NCBI GenBank assembly: GCA_036250225.1
Contig: JAPZLL010000006.1
Location: 248,001-312,000 of the forward strand
Direction of reading: 5' to 3'
DNA: 64,000 nucleotides
Origin: Cercophora sp. LCS_1
Lineage: Eukaryota; Ascomycota; Sordariomycetes; Sordariales; Lasiosphaeriaceae
Shown: one piece after another, positions 9,093 through 19,697 of the stretch
Numbering within the stretch: the first letter of the stretch is position 1
Layout: every line of letters begins with the position of its first letter
Program-made: the position numbers and the translations under genes
The notes under the pieces: model-generated
Database searches by the model: none
The model's input: only the letters and a program-made list of their open reading frames with translations
What the model was told of the DNA's origin: nothing

Positions 9093-11423
9093 TCAATAAA
9101 TCCCAAACTCCCTCAACTCAAACTCCCCGCCCTTCGCAGCCTGATGCAACTCCCCGTCCATAACCCCCTGCACATACGCATCACTCACAATCCGATAGCC
9201 CCATTCATCCCGTCTCAAGACAAGCGGGACCTTCAACCCAGGGAACACGACAACAAAATCCCCCGCACAAACATTCGGAAACGCCAGACCCAGAAACCCG
9301 CTCTTGGTGGCAAAAAACCTCTTCTTCTCGCACGCCGCGACGCAGATATCCGCATACCGCGAGATGGTGGTGTCCAGCTGCTGGAGCTCCTCCGGCGAGA
9401 GATCCGGCAGTGCCTCGACGTGACTCTTGGGGAAGGTGCCGATCTTGCCCCTGAGGGAGCCTTTCCACCAGTTTTTGTAGACGGGGCTGATGAAGGTTAT
9501 GATGTCGCCTCGGGTGAATTCGAGCTCGTCTGGTTCGGAGGGGGTGTAGTTGACCATGGCGCGGAAACGGGCGGAGGGTTTGGGTGTTTTGTTGTTGGTG
9601 GTGGTGGTGGTTGTTGACAATCCGGAAGAAGTAACGCCGTGGCCGTTGGTGGTGATGAGGTCGTCTTTGGGCGGAGGGTTGGAGAAGAAATCGTAGGCGG
9701 CTTCGTAGGAGGTGGGAGCTTGCTTCAGCCATCCGTTCTCATCAACGCCGACATTGAGAATGGGGAGCTGCCAGCGGGCTCTGTCGGCCGTGGTACTATG
9801 ACGTGTTCGGAGCGACAAATTGGATACGTCTTCAGCCAGAGAGTCCACGCTTGTTGTCATGCTGTCGTCGGATGATGATGCATGTACCCCCAAGACGTCG
9901 AGAACAGCAATGAACTTGCGACATGTCTCGTGGGGTGAAACACGCGAGTCGCGTCTCATGGTTGGGCCAGTGTCGGCGATGGCATCGAGCACAAATCCCT
10001 CCATGTGGATGTAGCTGCGGCCGTGCCCGTCGTCGTCGACAAAACGCAGAGGACGGACGGTCTCCCCACCGCTGTAGGCGAGCATGCTTCCAGCCGAATA
10101 CTGCACGTCGTTGCAGCCCTCCCACGGTGGGAGTTTGATCAGATGGGCCGGCCGAATGGGACGTCGCCAGTCGGGAACCCATGATGGGAGATTCAGGTCT
10201 TCATGCTGTGTCCCGCTCACGGCCTTCGACAGGGGATCGCTCCGCCAGGTGCACAAGTTCGGCCACCGTTTAGCCACGTCAATGTAGACCTTGCGGGTGC
10301 TGACCGTGTAGTCCGGGCGCATTGGTTTGTCGTCCCGCCAGTTGGTCATCCAGAATAGCGAGTAGATCAAGTCACGCGGGTCGCTTGCCTGGACGCCGTC
10401 GCCCCAGAGGTAGATCTTGCGCACCCAGTTGTACAGAATATGCACGAGACGGGCTCTCTCTCCGCCTAGAGACGAGCCCAGGGCGTCCAACATGATTCGA
10501 AAGGCCGTCGAACTGGCCAAGCGCACGATGGCTTCCTGGTGGGGAGTTCGCAGAATGGCGGGGATTTGGTGGATTTCTTGGGCCGAGTTCTTGATGGCTG
10601 TGTGGAAGACGAGGAGGACGTGGAAGTGAATCATCCGCCTACCATAGACGACGACGATGCTGTCGGCTTCGTGGGAGCTGATCTCTTGGCGAATCCAGGC
10701 TCTGGTCCAGTAGCCGTTCTCCGCTAGCTTCTGGAACTCGTCGAGCATGTAGAAGCTGTCTGGGACGCGGAATTGATCGGGCTTGACGGCTTGGTTTCCC
10801 TCGGAGAGCTGGTCGAATTGCTCCGCGATGGTGCTTTGCATCATGTCCATCAGCTTGTTAGTTATCGTCACGCCGCGGCCGAGCCACATGTAGACGTAGC
10901 GGGCCTTCTGGTAGATATCCCACATCTGCTCGACTTGCCAGGATTTCTCCTGCTTATCGGCTTGGTTGATGCAAATGGCGTCCGCCCAGATGTGGACGAT
11001 GCCGTCCCTGGGGGTCACCTGCCGAAGCGCCTGGAAGAGATTCTCGGGCACCTCGATGAGGTGAAACCGCTCGTCCTGCGGGTCATCGGGGTTCTCCTGG
11101 ACAAATACGGGACGCTTCGGCTCGTCTGGACTTCCCCACGTGTAGGACAGGGCGATGTATGGAGGTGCTGACTCCAGAGGGTGATGCTCGATTGCTGCCT
11201 TGATGACAAAGGTGCGCTCGTTCGACAACCGGAACTCGTCGTCTTCCTCGCTCTTGGGCATGGCTTCTTTGGAGAAGAGACGGTCCTCCATTATGTCCCG
11301 GGTGAGGACCTTGATCAGCCGAACCTCCTTTTTCTCTTCATCGAGGGCCAAGTGTTGGTAGCGGCCCAGCAGGAACTTGCCGAGGCAGACGTCCTCATAG
11401 GTCGACCTCGGTTCTTCGGCCAT
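9093..11423 (-). CDS. heterokaryon-incompatibility (HET) protein with an internal SH3 domain
   Basis: The single-exon model of 776 aa starts at MAEEPRSTYEDVCLGKF, the first true ATG in frame before the domain. The frame stays open upstream to about 11648 without a better start, and a CATAG acceptor at about 11466 leaves room for an upstream exon. Residues about 88-250 form the HET domain (YIALSYTWGSP, IWADAICINQADKQEK, MWDIYQKARYVYMWLG, RAWIRQEIS). These domains trigger cell death when incompatible fungi fuse, or act in NLR-like defence. At about 618-673 there is a clear SH3 domain: ARFRAMVNYTPSEPDELEF, RGDIITF, NWWKGSLRGKIGTFPKSHV. After it comes the usual HET-family tail (FFATKSGFLGLAFPNVCAGD ... 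DAYVQGVMDGEL). SH3 is thus inserted in the variable part between the HET core and the conserved tail. Confidence 0.9.
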   Translation of the reverse strand: MAEEPRSTYEDVCLGKFLLGRYQHLALDEEKKEVRLIKVLTRDIMEDRLFSKEAMPKSEEDDEFRLSNERTFVIKAAIEHHPLESAPPYIALSYTWGSPDEPKRPVFVQENPDDPQDERFHLIEVPENLFQALRQVTPRDGIVHIWADAICINQADKQEKSWQVEQMWDIYQKARYVYMWLGRGVTITNKLMDMMQSTIAEQFDQLSEGNQAVKPDQFRVPDSFYMLDEFQKLAENGYWTRAWIRQEISSHEADSIVVVYGRRMIHFHVLLVFHTAIKNSAQEIHQIPAILRTPHQEAIVRLASSTAFRIMLDALGSSLGGERARLVHILYNWVRKIYLWGDGVQASDPRDLIYSLFWMTNWRDDKPMRPDYTVSTRKVYIDVAKRWPNLCTWRSDPLSKAVSGTQHEDLNLPSWVPDWRRPIRPAHLIKLPPWEGCNDVQYSAGSMLAYSGGETVRPLRFVDDDGHGRSYIHMEGFVLDAIADTGPTMRRDSRVSPHETCRKFIAVLDVLGVHASSSDDSMTTSVDSLAEDVSNLSLRTRHSTTADRARWQLPILNVGVDENGWLKQAPTSYEAAYDFFSNPPPKDDLITTNGHGVTSSGLSTTTTTTNNKTPKPSARFRAMVNYTPSEPDELEFTRGDIITFISPVYKNWWKGSLRGKIGTFPKSHVEALPDLSPEELQQLDTTISRYADICVAACEKKRFFATKSGFLGLAFPNVCAGDFVVVFPGLKVPLVLRRDEWGYRIVSDAYVQGVMDGELHQAAKGGEFELREFGIY

Positions 11424-12871
11424 CTTGAGCAGTTCTTGTGGCGATGGTGCTTGGGGCGTTGGTCCTATGATAGTGCAGTTTAGTGTAGTGTGTTTTCTGG
11501 CTGTGGCAGAACTTTGCAAAAGGGGTTGAACACGGTTGAACACGTTATATGCTTTTTCAATCAGGCTCCCGTCCCGACACTCGATGTGCCTCATCTTCAG
11601 CCGCAGCGCCAAAGTCCACACCATCACCACCAACAGCCCCTGAACCAATGCATAACGGTGGCGTCGAGTGACGTTTCGTCATAAAAGCCACAACCTTGAA
11701 TGGGCAACCCCTTGAATTGATATTGACGCTTCAGTTGGTCTAGATCTCAGCCATGCGCTTTATCCCCTGTTATTGGATGATACGTTCTGGACATGGAATG
11801 AACTGATAAGATATTTTTGGTAGCCGCGGCTGGTCGTTCACCTCTATAAGCGGGCTTGGTAAGGTACCATTCATCGTTCAATGGATCGCAGTGGTGAGGG
11901 ATCCTTCTCTTGGAGCTCCGTAGCGGCCCCCAAGCCATGACGATAACGGTCGGCCACAACATACCCCAAGAAGTAGCTGGATAAAGGAGATGCGGACGTG
12001 TGTATGATTCCGTGACAATTGTAGCCCCGGTATGCAGCCTCTCTTGGAAGCTGGTGGCTCCCACTTTTCGCTAGTTGCTGAAACGGAATTAATCACCGAA
12101 GTACGCCAAATCCGACAGGGCAAGCTTGAACGGTCAAGCCCGTAACCTCATGTCATGAACCGGGAGTAGAAATGTCATCGTGGTGGGCGACGTTGGGGTG
12201 AGGCGAGGCGTCGCTTCCCCAGCGGCCGTGGACGACGACGTAGAAGGCATCGAGCGGACATGTGAGTGACGCAACGAGGCATTACCTCTTGTGGCAAATA
12301 AATGTAGATATTGGCTGAGAAAAGAAGCTGTGCGTCTGGTATGTACCTTTTGACTCTATACGCATCAGCAGTCGAACGTGGTTGGTTTCTATCACATGTT
12401 CAACCGCTGTGACAAAATGGGAAGGGGCCATTCACCTGCTCATGAAAGCCTGAGCTACGAAGTCCTTGCACTTTGCGAGGTGTGGTTACCATATATATAA
12501 GAGCAATAGGAGCCCAGAAGGGAAGAAAAAGGACGCTGGTCGATGTGAGATGACTCGGTCGATTGTTGATCAGAGTGGGTGACGGATTGCTGGCAGCAAG
12601 CAGCGTAGGCAAAGTGGAGGCGGACAGTCACGCATTCTGTCCGTTGCGGGACTCACCCTGTGTGACACTCAACCCAACACTGTGGTAGACACTGTTCATT
12701 TGGCAAGGGATGAGTTGATGGGTTTGCATTCGCTGAGATGGAAGTTGGGCTGCACCTGCCCCCCTTGCATCGAAGAGGTTGACGCCACAAGAGGGGAACA
12801 AATTCGCGTCGACACATCACAAAAAAAAATGTGCACTCCGGTTTCCGTTGCTCGCGATTTGGCCCTGATAA
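11424..12871. other. intergenic, upstream of the HET gene
   Basis: I see no supported gene. It contains the HET promoter (11424 onward) and, from about 12000 to 12870, unremarkable sequence with only short overlapping frames. A nine-base A run lies at 12821-12829, just before the damaged F-box-like frame. Confidence 0.5.
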
Positions 12872-13486
12872 GTTTGCTTCACCCGCACCGTCCGCGACAA
12901 GATCTTCGAAAACGTCCTCCGTGTGGAGCACCCACTTTATCTGTTCCAGCAGACTGGTTCCCAAAAGGTCGAACTCTTTGCACCAGAGAGACCATCCCGG
13001 TGGCTGGCTCTCCTCCACGTCAACCGTCAAATCCAACTTGAGGCAAGCGTTGCCTTGTACAGATGCAATCGTTTTGTGTTTGTCGACACGCCATCGAACG
13101 AAGCCAAGCTCATCCAAACTTTTATGGATGCCATCGGGTCAGTCAATGCAGCCGCTTTGACTTACATAACCATCAATTTCCCTGGCGTGCCGGGCTATGA
13201 TTTGAGAAGTACCGATATCATCCGATTAAAATGCACGAGTTTGGCCAGGCTGGAAATGTTTGTGCAGGAGGGAAACTTTGAGGGCTTGACAGTGAAGACT
13301 CAAGGTGCGAAGGACCCGGCGGTTACAAAGGATTCAAATTCACTTTTGCAACTCAATGCGCAGCTCAAGGTAGCAGCTTCCCTCCAGAATGTTCAAGTTC
13401 ATATTATCCTGTATGATGGTCCTCTTCTCCCTGAGGTTGAAAATCTGATGCAAAGTTTTGGTTGGAAGATTCCCATTGGAAGATGA
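12872..13486 (+). pseudogene. F-box-like/2EXR-type protein with damaged 5' end
   Basis: The frame reads TVRDKIFENVLRVEHPLYLF, then RWLALLHVNRQIQLEASVAL, then YRCNRFVFVDTPS. This matches a fungal family in which an F-box-like start (LPPEVRDKI...) is followed by a conserved NRQI..EA..VLY segment. About 200 aa are readable, ending at the TGA at 13484. Immediately upstream the same frame has two consecutive stops (TGA TAA at 12866-12871), and no ATG precedes the conserved start. The proline-rich F-box start seen in relatives is missing. Either an upstream exon joins here, though I found no convincing acceptor in phase, or the gene has lost its 5' end. Substrate-adaptor function in ubiquitination is only a family-level guess. 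Confidence 0.5.
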
Positions 13487-13684
13487 GAGTCTCAAGGACT
13501 GATAATTACTAGGCGGATTTTGTGGTGGGTGTTGGCATTTACTGCGATGGTATCTCTCTATTTCGGTGAAAACAATCTGAAGTTGCCAAACAAAAGCCAA
13601 ATCATGAACGAGATGTCCACCAACTTTTCGTCTGACCATTTTGCACTACCCGACCGCTTTCACTCATGGGTCAAATTTCCGAGC

Positions 13685-14850
13685 CTAATCCCTCTCCAAA
13701 TCCTTCTCTGATGCGGACGCATCACCTCCTGACTCAGTGCCACTGCTGGACCGCTTAGCCATTTGGCTTTCGCTCGGCGATGGATTTCTCCTGGCCCTTG
13801 CTGACTGTGACATGCGGGCAGCCATCTGAGGAAACAGGATCCCTGGGGGAAACACGGCCAGCAGAACGCAAGGGATTAAAACCATGCTGCTGTCGCATCA
13901 GCAGACACACAGTCATCGTAGCGAAAGACTCACAATCCTTCAAGAACAATGTATGAAAACTCATCCCGCATGATCGGGTTTCCCCAGCCTCTTGCCATCT
14001 CAGCAATCCTGCCATCGTCAGTCATGCCCAGCGACACGCGCTCGATGAAAACTCACCGGTAAATGCACCGGACCAGAATACCTCCGTACGCTGCCGAAAC
14101 AACATGCATAAACATTTTAAACCTCTTTTCCTGCCATAATGCCATCGCTTCGGGGCCAGCCCTCCCACCCTTGATCCACCGTCTCACTCGAACATAGTAG
14201 TCCATCACTGCCAACCCGAAGAACAGCAACACCACCACTTGAAGTGTAATCCCAGCAATGATAGCTCGGTTCCCCTGCTCGATCAGCTTGGGATTGTCAT
14301 ACCCAGCCGTCGCAGCCAGAGCCCCACCGACAGCCTGTACCAACAAACAAGAAACATCCAATGGAACGAAGATAAACGGATACAAATGCGGTCTCACCCG
14401 TGACAATTCAGGATTCAGTGACAAGCACACATGCTTGAGCGTGAGGTAAATCGAAATACACACCAGCGTTGGCGCAAGAATGATTGCCACAATCTGCGTC
14501 TCAAACGCTTTCTTATTCCAAGGATTCGTGCTTAGCGGGATGCGAGAGCAATATCCTATACTTGGTCAACACCATCTCCTCCCATCATGACCTTGGGGAT
14601 ACTCACCAACCACCTCAAGCAAACATCCCGCCGAGATGAAAATTGAATAACTCCACGTCCTCCTCCATATCCCCAACCCCAGCGTCACCAGCGCAGCGAG
14701 GGTATACGACACAGCAAAGAATGAATTGACGTCTCTACTGGGAAAGTACCCCAGCGTGGTGGCTTCGACTGGGCACGAGAGGGAGATGTCGTTACAGGCG
14801 TAATAAAGAGTTCGAAGGGCGTCTGCATCCACATCTGGGGGGAGTGCCAT
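13685..14850 (-). CDS. RTA1-like lipid-translocating exporter family protein
   Basis: Four exons, 14850-14607, 14555-14057, 14008-13934 and 13886-13685, join in frame to 339 aa. Introns are 51, 48, 48 and so on in size class (three introns of 47-51 nt) with two GTGAGT donors matching consensus. The join of exons 1 and 2 recreates EVVGYCSRIPLS, the diagnostic RTA1 signature (E..GY..R). Seven hydrophobic segments are visible, for example SFFAVSYTLAALVTLGLGIW, VAIILAPTLVCISIYLTL, FIFVPLDVSCLLVQAVGG, ITLQVVVLLFFGLAVMDYYV and FMVLIPCVLLAVFPPGILF. The loop ARGWGNPIMRDEFSYIVLEG is also family-typical. The tail is cytoplasm-like, with serine/glutamate-rich residues. Members are linked to lipid flipping or resistance to toxic sterol and sphingolipid-acting compounds; the substrate is unknown. 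Confidence 0.92.
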
Positions 14851-15988
14851 GATGAACGACTTTCAACAGCAAACACAAAAATATCTTGGAAATCTCGGAT
14901 ATGATGCAAGACGCGCTGATCTTCCGGTGTTCCAGCTGAGGAGAGAAAAGAGGCCACCTCACTGCAAAGATTTGGTACGACAGGAGCACGCGAGACGAAA
15001 CAGCGGACTTTCGGACGAGGTTACTCAAGGGGGGGCCCGCCAACACGCTTCACGCAACGTGGTGGGGTGGTTCACAAGATATACATCTCCGTCTCCCGCT
15101 CCTGCTGTTTTTACTCAATATTCTGCCTTTCGATTGCTCCTAGCCCTCTTCCACATCCCCTTCACATGATCTTTCCTAGGTGTCTTTCAGCCTCACCCTA
15201 CATGCACCCTCCCTCGATTCACCCTTGCCACCTTACCATCCACTCAGCTATCGGAACATGCCCTCTTGCACAATCATATCCTGAGGCTCCCAAGTACACC
15301 TCCCAACCAGGTCTCAATCAGGGTGGAAGCCAGGCAGGAACCCGAACACGAATATCCCCACCCCGGCGTGCGCCATCCACCACCACAGGTATCGCAGGCC
15401 TCAATTGCAACCCATCACGAAAGCATGGCGCCTCATTCAATCACACGACCACACGGTCCAATCCAAAATGAACCACCATGCAAATGTTTCGCCGCTCCGG
15501 GGTGCGGCGCCCGTCGGGGCGGTCATCAGGTCGTAACACGTAAAACTCAACGTTTCATGACACTAGCCATCATCTAGAAAGGCGCTCATCCTAGTCGATA
15601 GGTAACAAAGTTTTATACACCAGGAGGGAGTGAATTCCATTGCGGCGGCGCTTTCCTCGCCCAGCCTGCCAAGGGGTTCCAAAATCTGGGGAATCCGGGG
15701 GTGGGGTTGCTCCCCGCAATGATGGTGGATGTCGGGCCGTTGTTATCGGAAGCTTGTTCGTATCTAAGTCGGCCGCCAAGGTCCCTGCCGTTAGGGTGCT
15801 TGCCGTTGAGGTGCTTGTCATCGAGGTGCGGCGTCAAGGTATGCGCGTGATGGTAAAAGTGCACAATGCTTTGTCAAAATGTTCGCTATCATGTCGTGCC
15901 CATGATGGTAGGAATAAGCGCTGTGCCATACTCGGCGCAACCATTCATCACATCTCATATCTACATCACCCATCCTGTTGGATGGCAC
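14851..15988. other. intergenic
   Basis: The part near 14851-15170 should hold the RTA1-like promoter. I see no supported gene between 15170 and 15988: open frames are short, proline/serine-rich by composition and overlap on both strands. A purine-poor stretch (15120-15330) is notable only for base composition. Confidence 0.5.
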
Positions 15989-17207
15989 TCACTCCTTCAA
16001 CCACTTATAAACCACACTGAAGTCCTTTGCTCCCTCCCTCCCCTCAACAACCTCATACACATCCCCCACCTTGTCGGCAAGTTCCAGCCTCGCACCGGCC
16101 TCCCGCGCAGCCATGACCGCGAGTCTCAAGTCCTTCCTCATCAACCCGATCCCAAAGCCACCTCCGTACCCCCGCCCAGCGGGCGCCGTCCCCACCACCC
16201 CAGGGACGGGGTTGTTCACCTCGGTTGACCAACAACGTCCGGTGCTGACGTTGATCACACCCGCCAACACCTTGGGATCAAGACCTAGCTTGACACCCAT
16301 GTTCATCGCCTCGGCTGCGCCGATGTTTTGAATGGCCAGTAGATAGTTGTTCGCCAGCTTGGCTGCGAGTCCTGACCCCTGAGGTCCGCAGTGGAGGACC
16401 TTCTTGCCCATGCGCAGGAGGACGGGTTCGATTTGCGGGAACAGAGACGGTGGAGAGCCGAGCATGAAGGTAAGGGTGCCGTTTGTGGCCCCGACGACAC
16501 CGCCTGACATGGGGGAGTCGATGAAGGTACCGTGGGTCTGCGGGATGAGGGAGGCGATGGTGCGGGAGGTGGAGGGGTCGATTGTGGATGTGTCGATGAG
16601 GAGGCGCTTGGCGCTTGGGGAGAGGGTGGAGAGGATGGTTGTGTAGGTCTTGTGGACGTGGACTGGCTCAGGGAGGCAGGTAATGATCGTGTCCTGGGGG
16701 TATCAGCTGGGAAGTGAACAAGGTGATGAGACAAGGGATGATGTAGTGTCAGAGGATTGGCTTAAGATGTTTGGAATCATGATAACAACACCCGAGACGG
16801 GAGTCGAACTTAGAACTCATTGGCAAACAAAACTCATCATGCTATTCTAGGGGGGAAGATGTTGAAAACGACATACCGCGTCTTGTGTTGCTTCCTGCAG
16901 CGAAGGAGACACTGACGCCACAGCACCGCCGGTTTGCGCATGCATTTCCTTGGCGAGACGTTCGGCCGAAGCGGTGTTGATGTCAAACAGACGAACCGAA
17001 TCACTGGGCGAGAGTTTCGCCTGGAGGTTGCGTGCCATTTGATAGCCCTTGTTTCCATCAGTTTTCATTGTGATTGTAAGCTGCGGATGCGCTCACCATC
17101 TGCCCCAGGCCGATGAATGCGTAGTTGTCCAGCCTGCATGTCGTTGCGGAAAAGCATCTCCGCTGCGCTCGCGCAGCCGCGCACGCTGATCTTACTGCTG
17201 GCCTCAT
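15989..17207 (-). CDS. 3-hydroxyisobutyrate dehydrogenase, mitochondrial
   Basis: This is an NAD-dependent oxidation step in valine breakdown. Three exons, 17207-17097, 17047-16877 and 16693-15989, all in phase 0, give 328 aa. The N-terminus MRPAVRSACAAARAQRRCFS is arginine- and alanine-rich without acidic residues, a mitochondrial targeting peptide. The joined sequence AFIGLGQMGYQMARNL (residues 30-45) is the dinucleotide-binding GxGxxG...M motif, and intron 1 falls exactly between Met37 and Gly38. The substrate-binding motif DSPMSGGVVGA and the catalytic-lysine segment GSGLAAKLANNYLLAI are present. The C-terminal block GIGLMRKDLRLAV is the family's usual D/K motif. Intron 2 is unusually long for this window (183 nt). 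Confidence 0.95.
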
Positions 17208-18271
17208 GTCAACAAAACGGTATGCGAACAAAGGCGACACAACGATACTCGAGACAATGTCGAGGATACCTCCAGTTGACGATCGAGGAATGCAATGAGA
17301 TGGGCCAAGAAACCGAGGGGGTTCGGGTCAACACATCCCAAGGCGCTAGAGCCGACCATTGCCGCCCGTAACCACCACCCCTCACCAGGCCCAGTCGCGC
17401 CGTCCCTTTGTCCGAGGGAGCGCAACTCCTGCCCTGGAAGCCGGGTCACTTGACGCGAAAACAAAAGACAAAGGGCCAAGGGTGGAATGGGGGGACAACA
17501 AAAGGGGGCGGATAGACCCGCTAGACCCGCTCCCGACCACGCGGGCCGTTCAGGGGCAAAACGTCATTTTGCGATCGACTGTCTCCTCCTGCGACGACTG
17601 AGGAAAAAGAGGTGCGAGAGGGAGCGACATCCACGGCGTGACAGGATTGTAAAATCCCTCTTTTGTGCGTCGGGAGACAACACGGCGTCAATTGGCCCGG
17701 AGGATGCCGCGACACACTGATTGCGTCCAGATTGGGGCGGGAGGGGAACCCTGTGCGCATCGTCTGCCTATTCAAACAACCTAGCCATGCTCACGCTCAT
17801 CAGGCAGAGGACGAGCTCAATGCTTATGATTTTCTTTCATTACAAGGGGCACATATCTCCGCTACCAACTCCCCGCTCCTGTCATACCTGACCCAACCGA
17901 GAGGCCCGGTACTGTGTGCGAAATGCTCGACTCCTCGGTGTGTGAGGGTTTGGGGTGCTGTGTGATGCTGCGTTGTGTGAGATATACAATTTCCAACCGA
18001 GTCCCATTCAACCGACCTGTCTCTCGATGCCAAACCTGGGAGACGACAGGTCATACCTGCCAGCCAAACTTCCTCGATCGGTCTTTAAAAATAAAAGGGG
18101 AGCGACTACTGCTGTGTTTGTCGCAAGGGGGTATGTGCATAGTAAAAACAAGACGAGCCGAATAAAGCGCAACCAACTCGACAAGGAATAAAAACGAGAG
18201 AACAGATCCGCCCCATTTTTGCCCAAAACGATCTTTGAAACTCCAAGCCGGCGCCGTCAAAATCCCAAACG
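17208..18271. other. intergenic
   Basis: No supported gene is visible. The first 250 bases are upstream of the dehydrogenase. The rest is 3' flank of the Bqt4-like gene, which ends at 18272. Confidence 0.5.
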
Positions 18272-19697
18272 TTAGAGAGCATTCATCACGTAGGGGCCGA
18301 TAACTGGCAGAAGCGCGCTGCAGACGTTAGCTGGCGTTCGGAGCGCCTCGGATGCGGTCATGACATACCCAACTGCGCCCACGGCAAAAGTGGCGGTAAG
18401 CCCCAAATAGGCGCGCTTTCTGATCTTCTCCTTGCGGAGCTCTGCCTCTGTCTTGACCTTCTTGGCTTGTGGCGGTTGAACCGCACCCTCCTCCGTCTTC
18501 TCCTCATCGACAGCGATCTCATCTGCCTTCCTCTTGGACTTCGCGTTGGGGGCAGTTGCCGCTTCTTCGGCAATCGACTTGGTGGCTGCCTCAACCATGG
18601 CCTTGGCCTCAGCGAACATCTTCGCCGCATCTTCGGCAGTTGGGATCTCGCCAAGAAGGGGGACCTCAACCTCAACCTTAGTGTGCTTGATCTCCTCACC
18701 ATCCTTGTCGATCTTGATTTCTTCGTCGACCTGAACCTTAATCTTGGGCTCCTCCTCCATGGGCTGCAGGACAACAGCGGGCTCTTGTTCGATCGACTCG
18801 ACCTTAACGGGTCCATCATCGCACTCGTCCAGCTTGGCAACCGGGCGGAGAACCGGGACAGGAATTTGGGACGGCACCTCACCGTTGATGAGTGTGGGCG
18901 ACTGCGATTCGCTGGCCGACTCGGTGACGATGGATGATTGTGATGAGGCAACACGGCGCTTACGAGGGCTAGCAATTGCTCGCCTGCTGGTCGTCGGCTT
19001 CGACGGACTGACTGAGCGGCGGGAGCGCGTCGACGCGCGAGTGGCGGGAGCAAGAGCGGGCTGGGAAGGCGCGGGGGAGAAATATTTGGGCGGCGCAGAA
19101 ATCTTCTTGGGAGGACTGCTGTCGGCACCAGGTGTGATTGAGATGTCCGAAGGGTCCAGCAGAGCGCGAATCCACGGCGTGATCCTATACTCCTCAGCGA
19201 GGGCAAGAGCCTGCTCCGGAGGAATCCAGACATTGCCGGCCGTCTCCTCGCGACTGGTTGTGGGGAGCGACTTAATGTACTTGCGCTCCGCTTCCTCTTC
19301 CTCCTGGTCGGCGTAGGGGAATGTCGCCTTGAACATGCCAGTCGCCGAGACATAGCCATCGGAGCTGCGGCGCATGAGGAAATAACTCGGTGGGGATGAC
19401 TTGAAGATGCCCGACACGATGCCTTTGGGAAGTGGCGCCCTCAAATGCGCGTAGTCGAAGAAGCCGAGGGCCGACGCGTCGACTTCGGCTCCGGGCACCG
19501 CGGCTACCATGCGGGCTGTCAGCTGAGTTTGTCCCAGGCGGCGGCGTTGAGCGAGTTCAGCGTCTGATGGACACAATGTCGGTCAGTATTTTCATCTCGC
19601 GGCGAGATCATGCGATCGAGGAAGGAGCCTTACGAGGCGGAATATCCTCCAGCAGCATGGGATTCCATTGTCCCGGAAGTTGCCTGGCGGGTGCCAT
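18272..19697 (-). CDS. bqt4: Bqt4-like inner nuclear membrane protein (APSES/KilA-N domain)
   Basis: Two exons, 19697-19634 and 19563-18272 (70-nt intron, GTAAGG donor), give 451 aa starting MAPARQLPGQWNPMLLEDIP. Residues about 55-160 form an APSES/KilA-N-type winged domain: GIFKSSPPSYFLMRRSSDGY, VSATGMFKATFPYADQEEEE, GNVWIPPEQALALAEEYRIT, PWIRALLDP. The middle is disordered with basic/serine stretches (SRRAIASPRKRRVASSQ) and then acidic repeats (EEEPKIKVQVDEEIKIDKDG). A basic segment (KKVKTEAELRKEKIRKRA) leads into a C-terminal hydrophobic segment (YLGLTATFAVGAVGYVM) and a second short one (CSALLPVIGPYVM). This layout matches fission-yeast Bqt4, which anchors telomeres to the nuclear envelope. 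The assignment rests on architecture. Confidence 0.85.
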
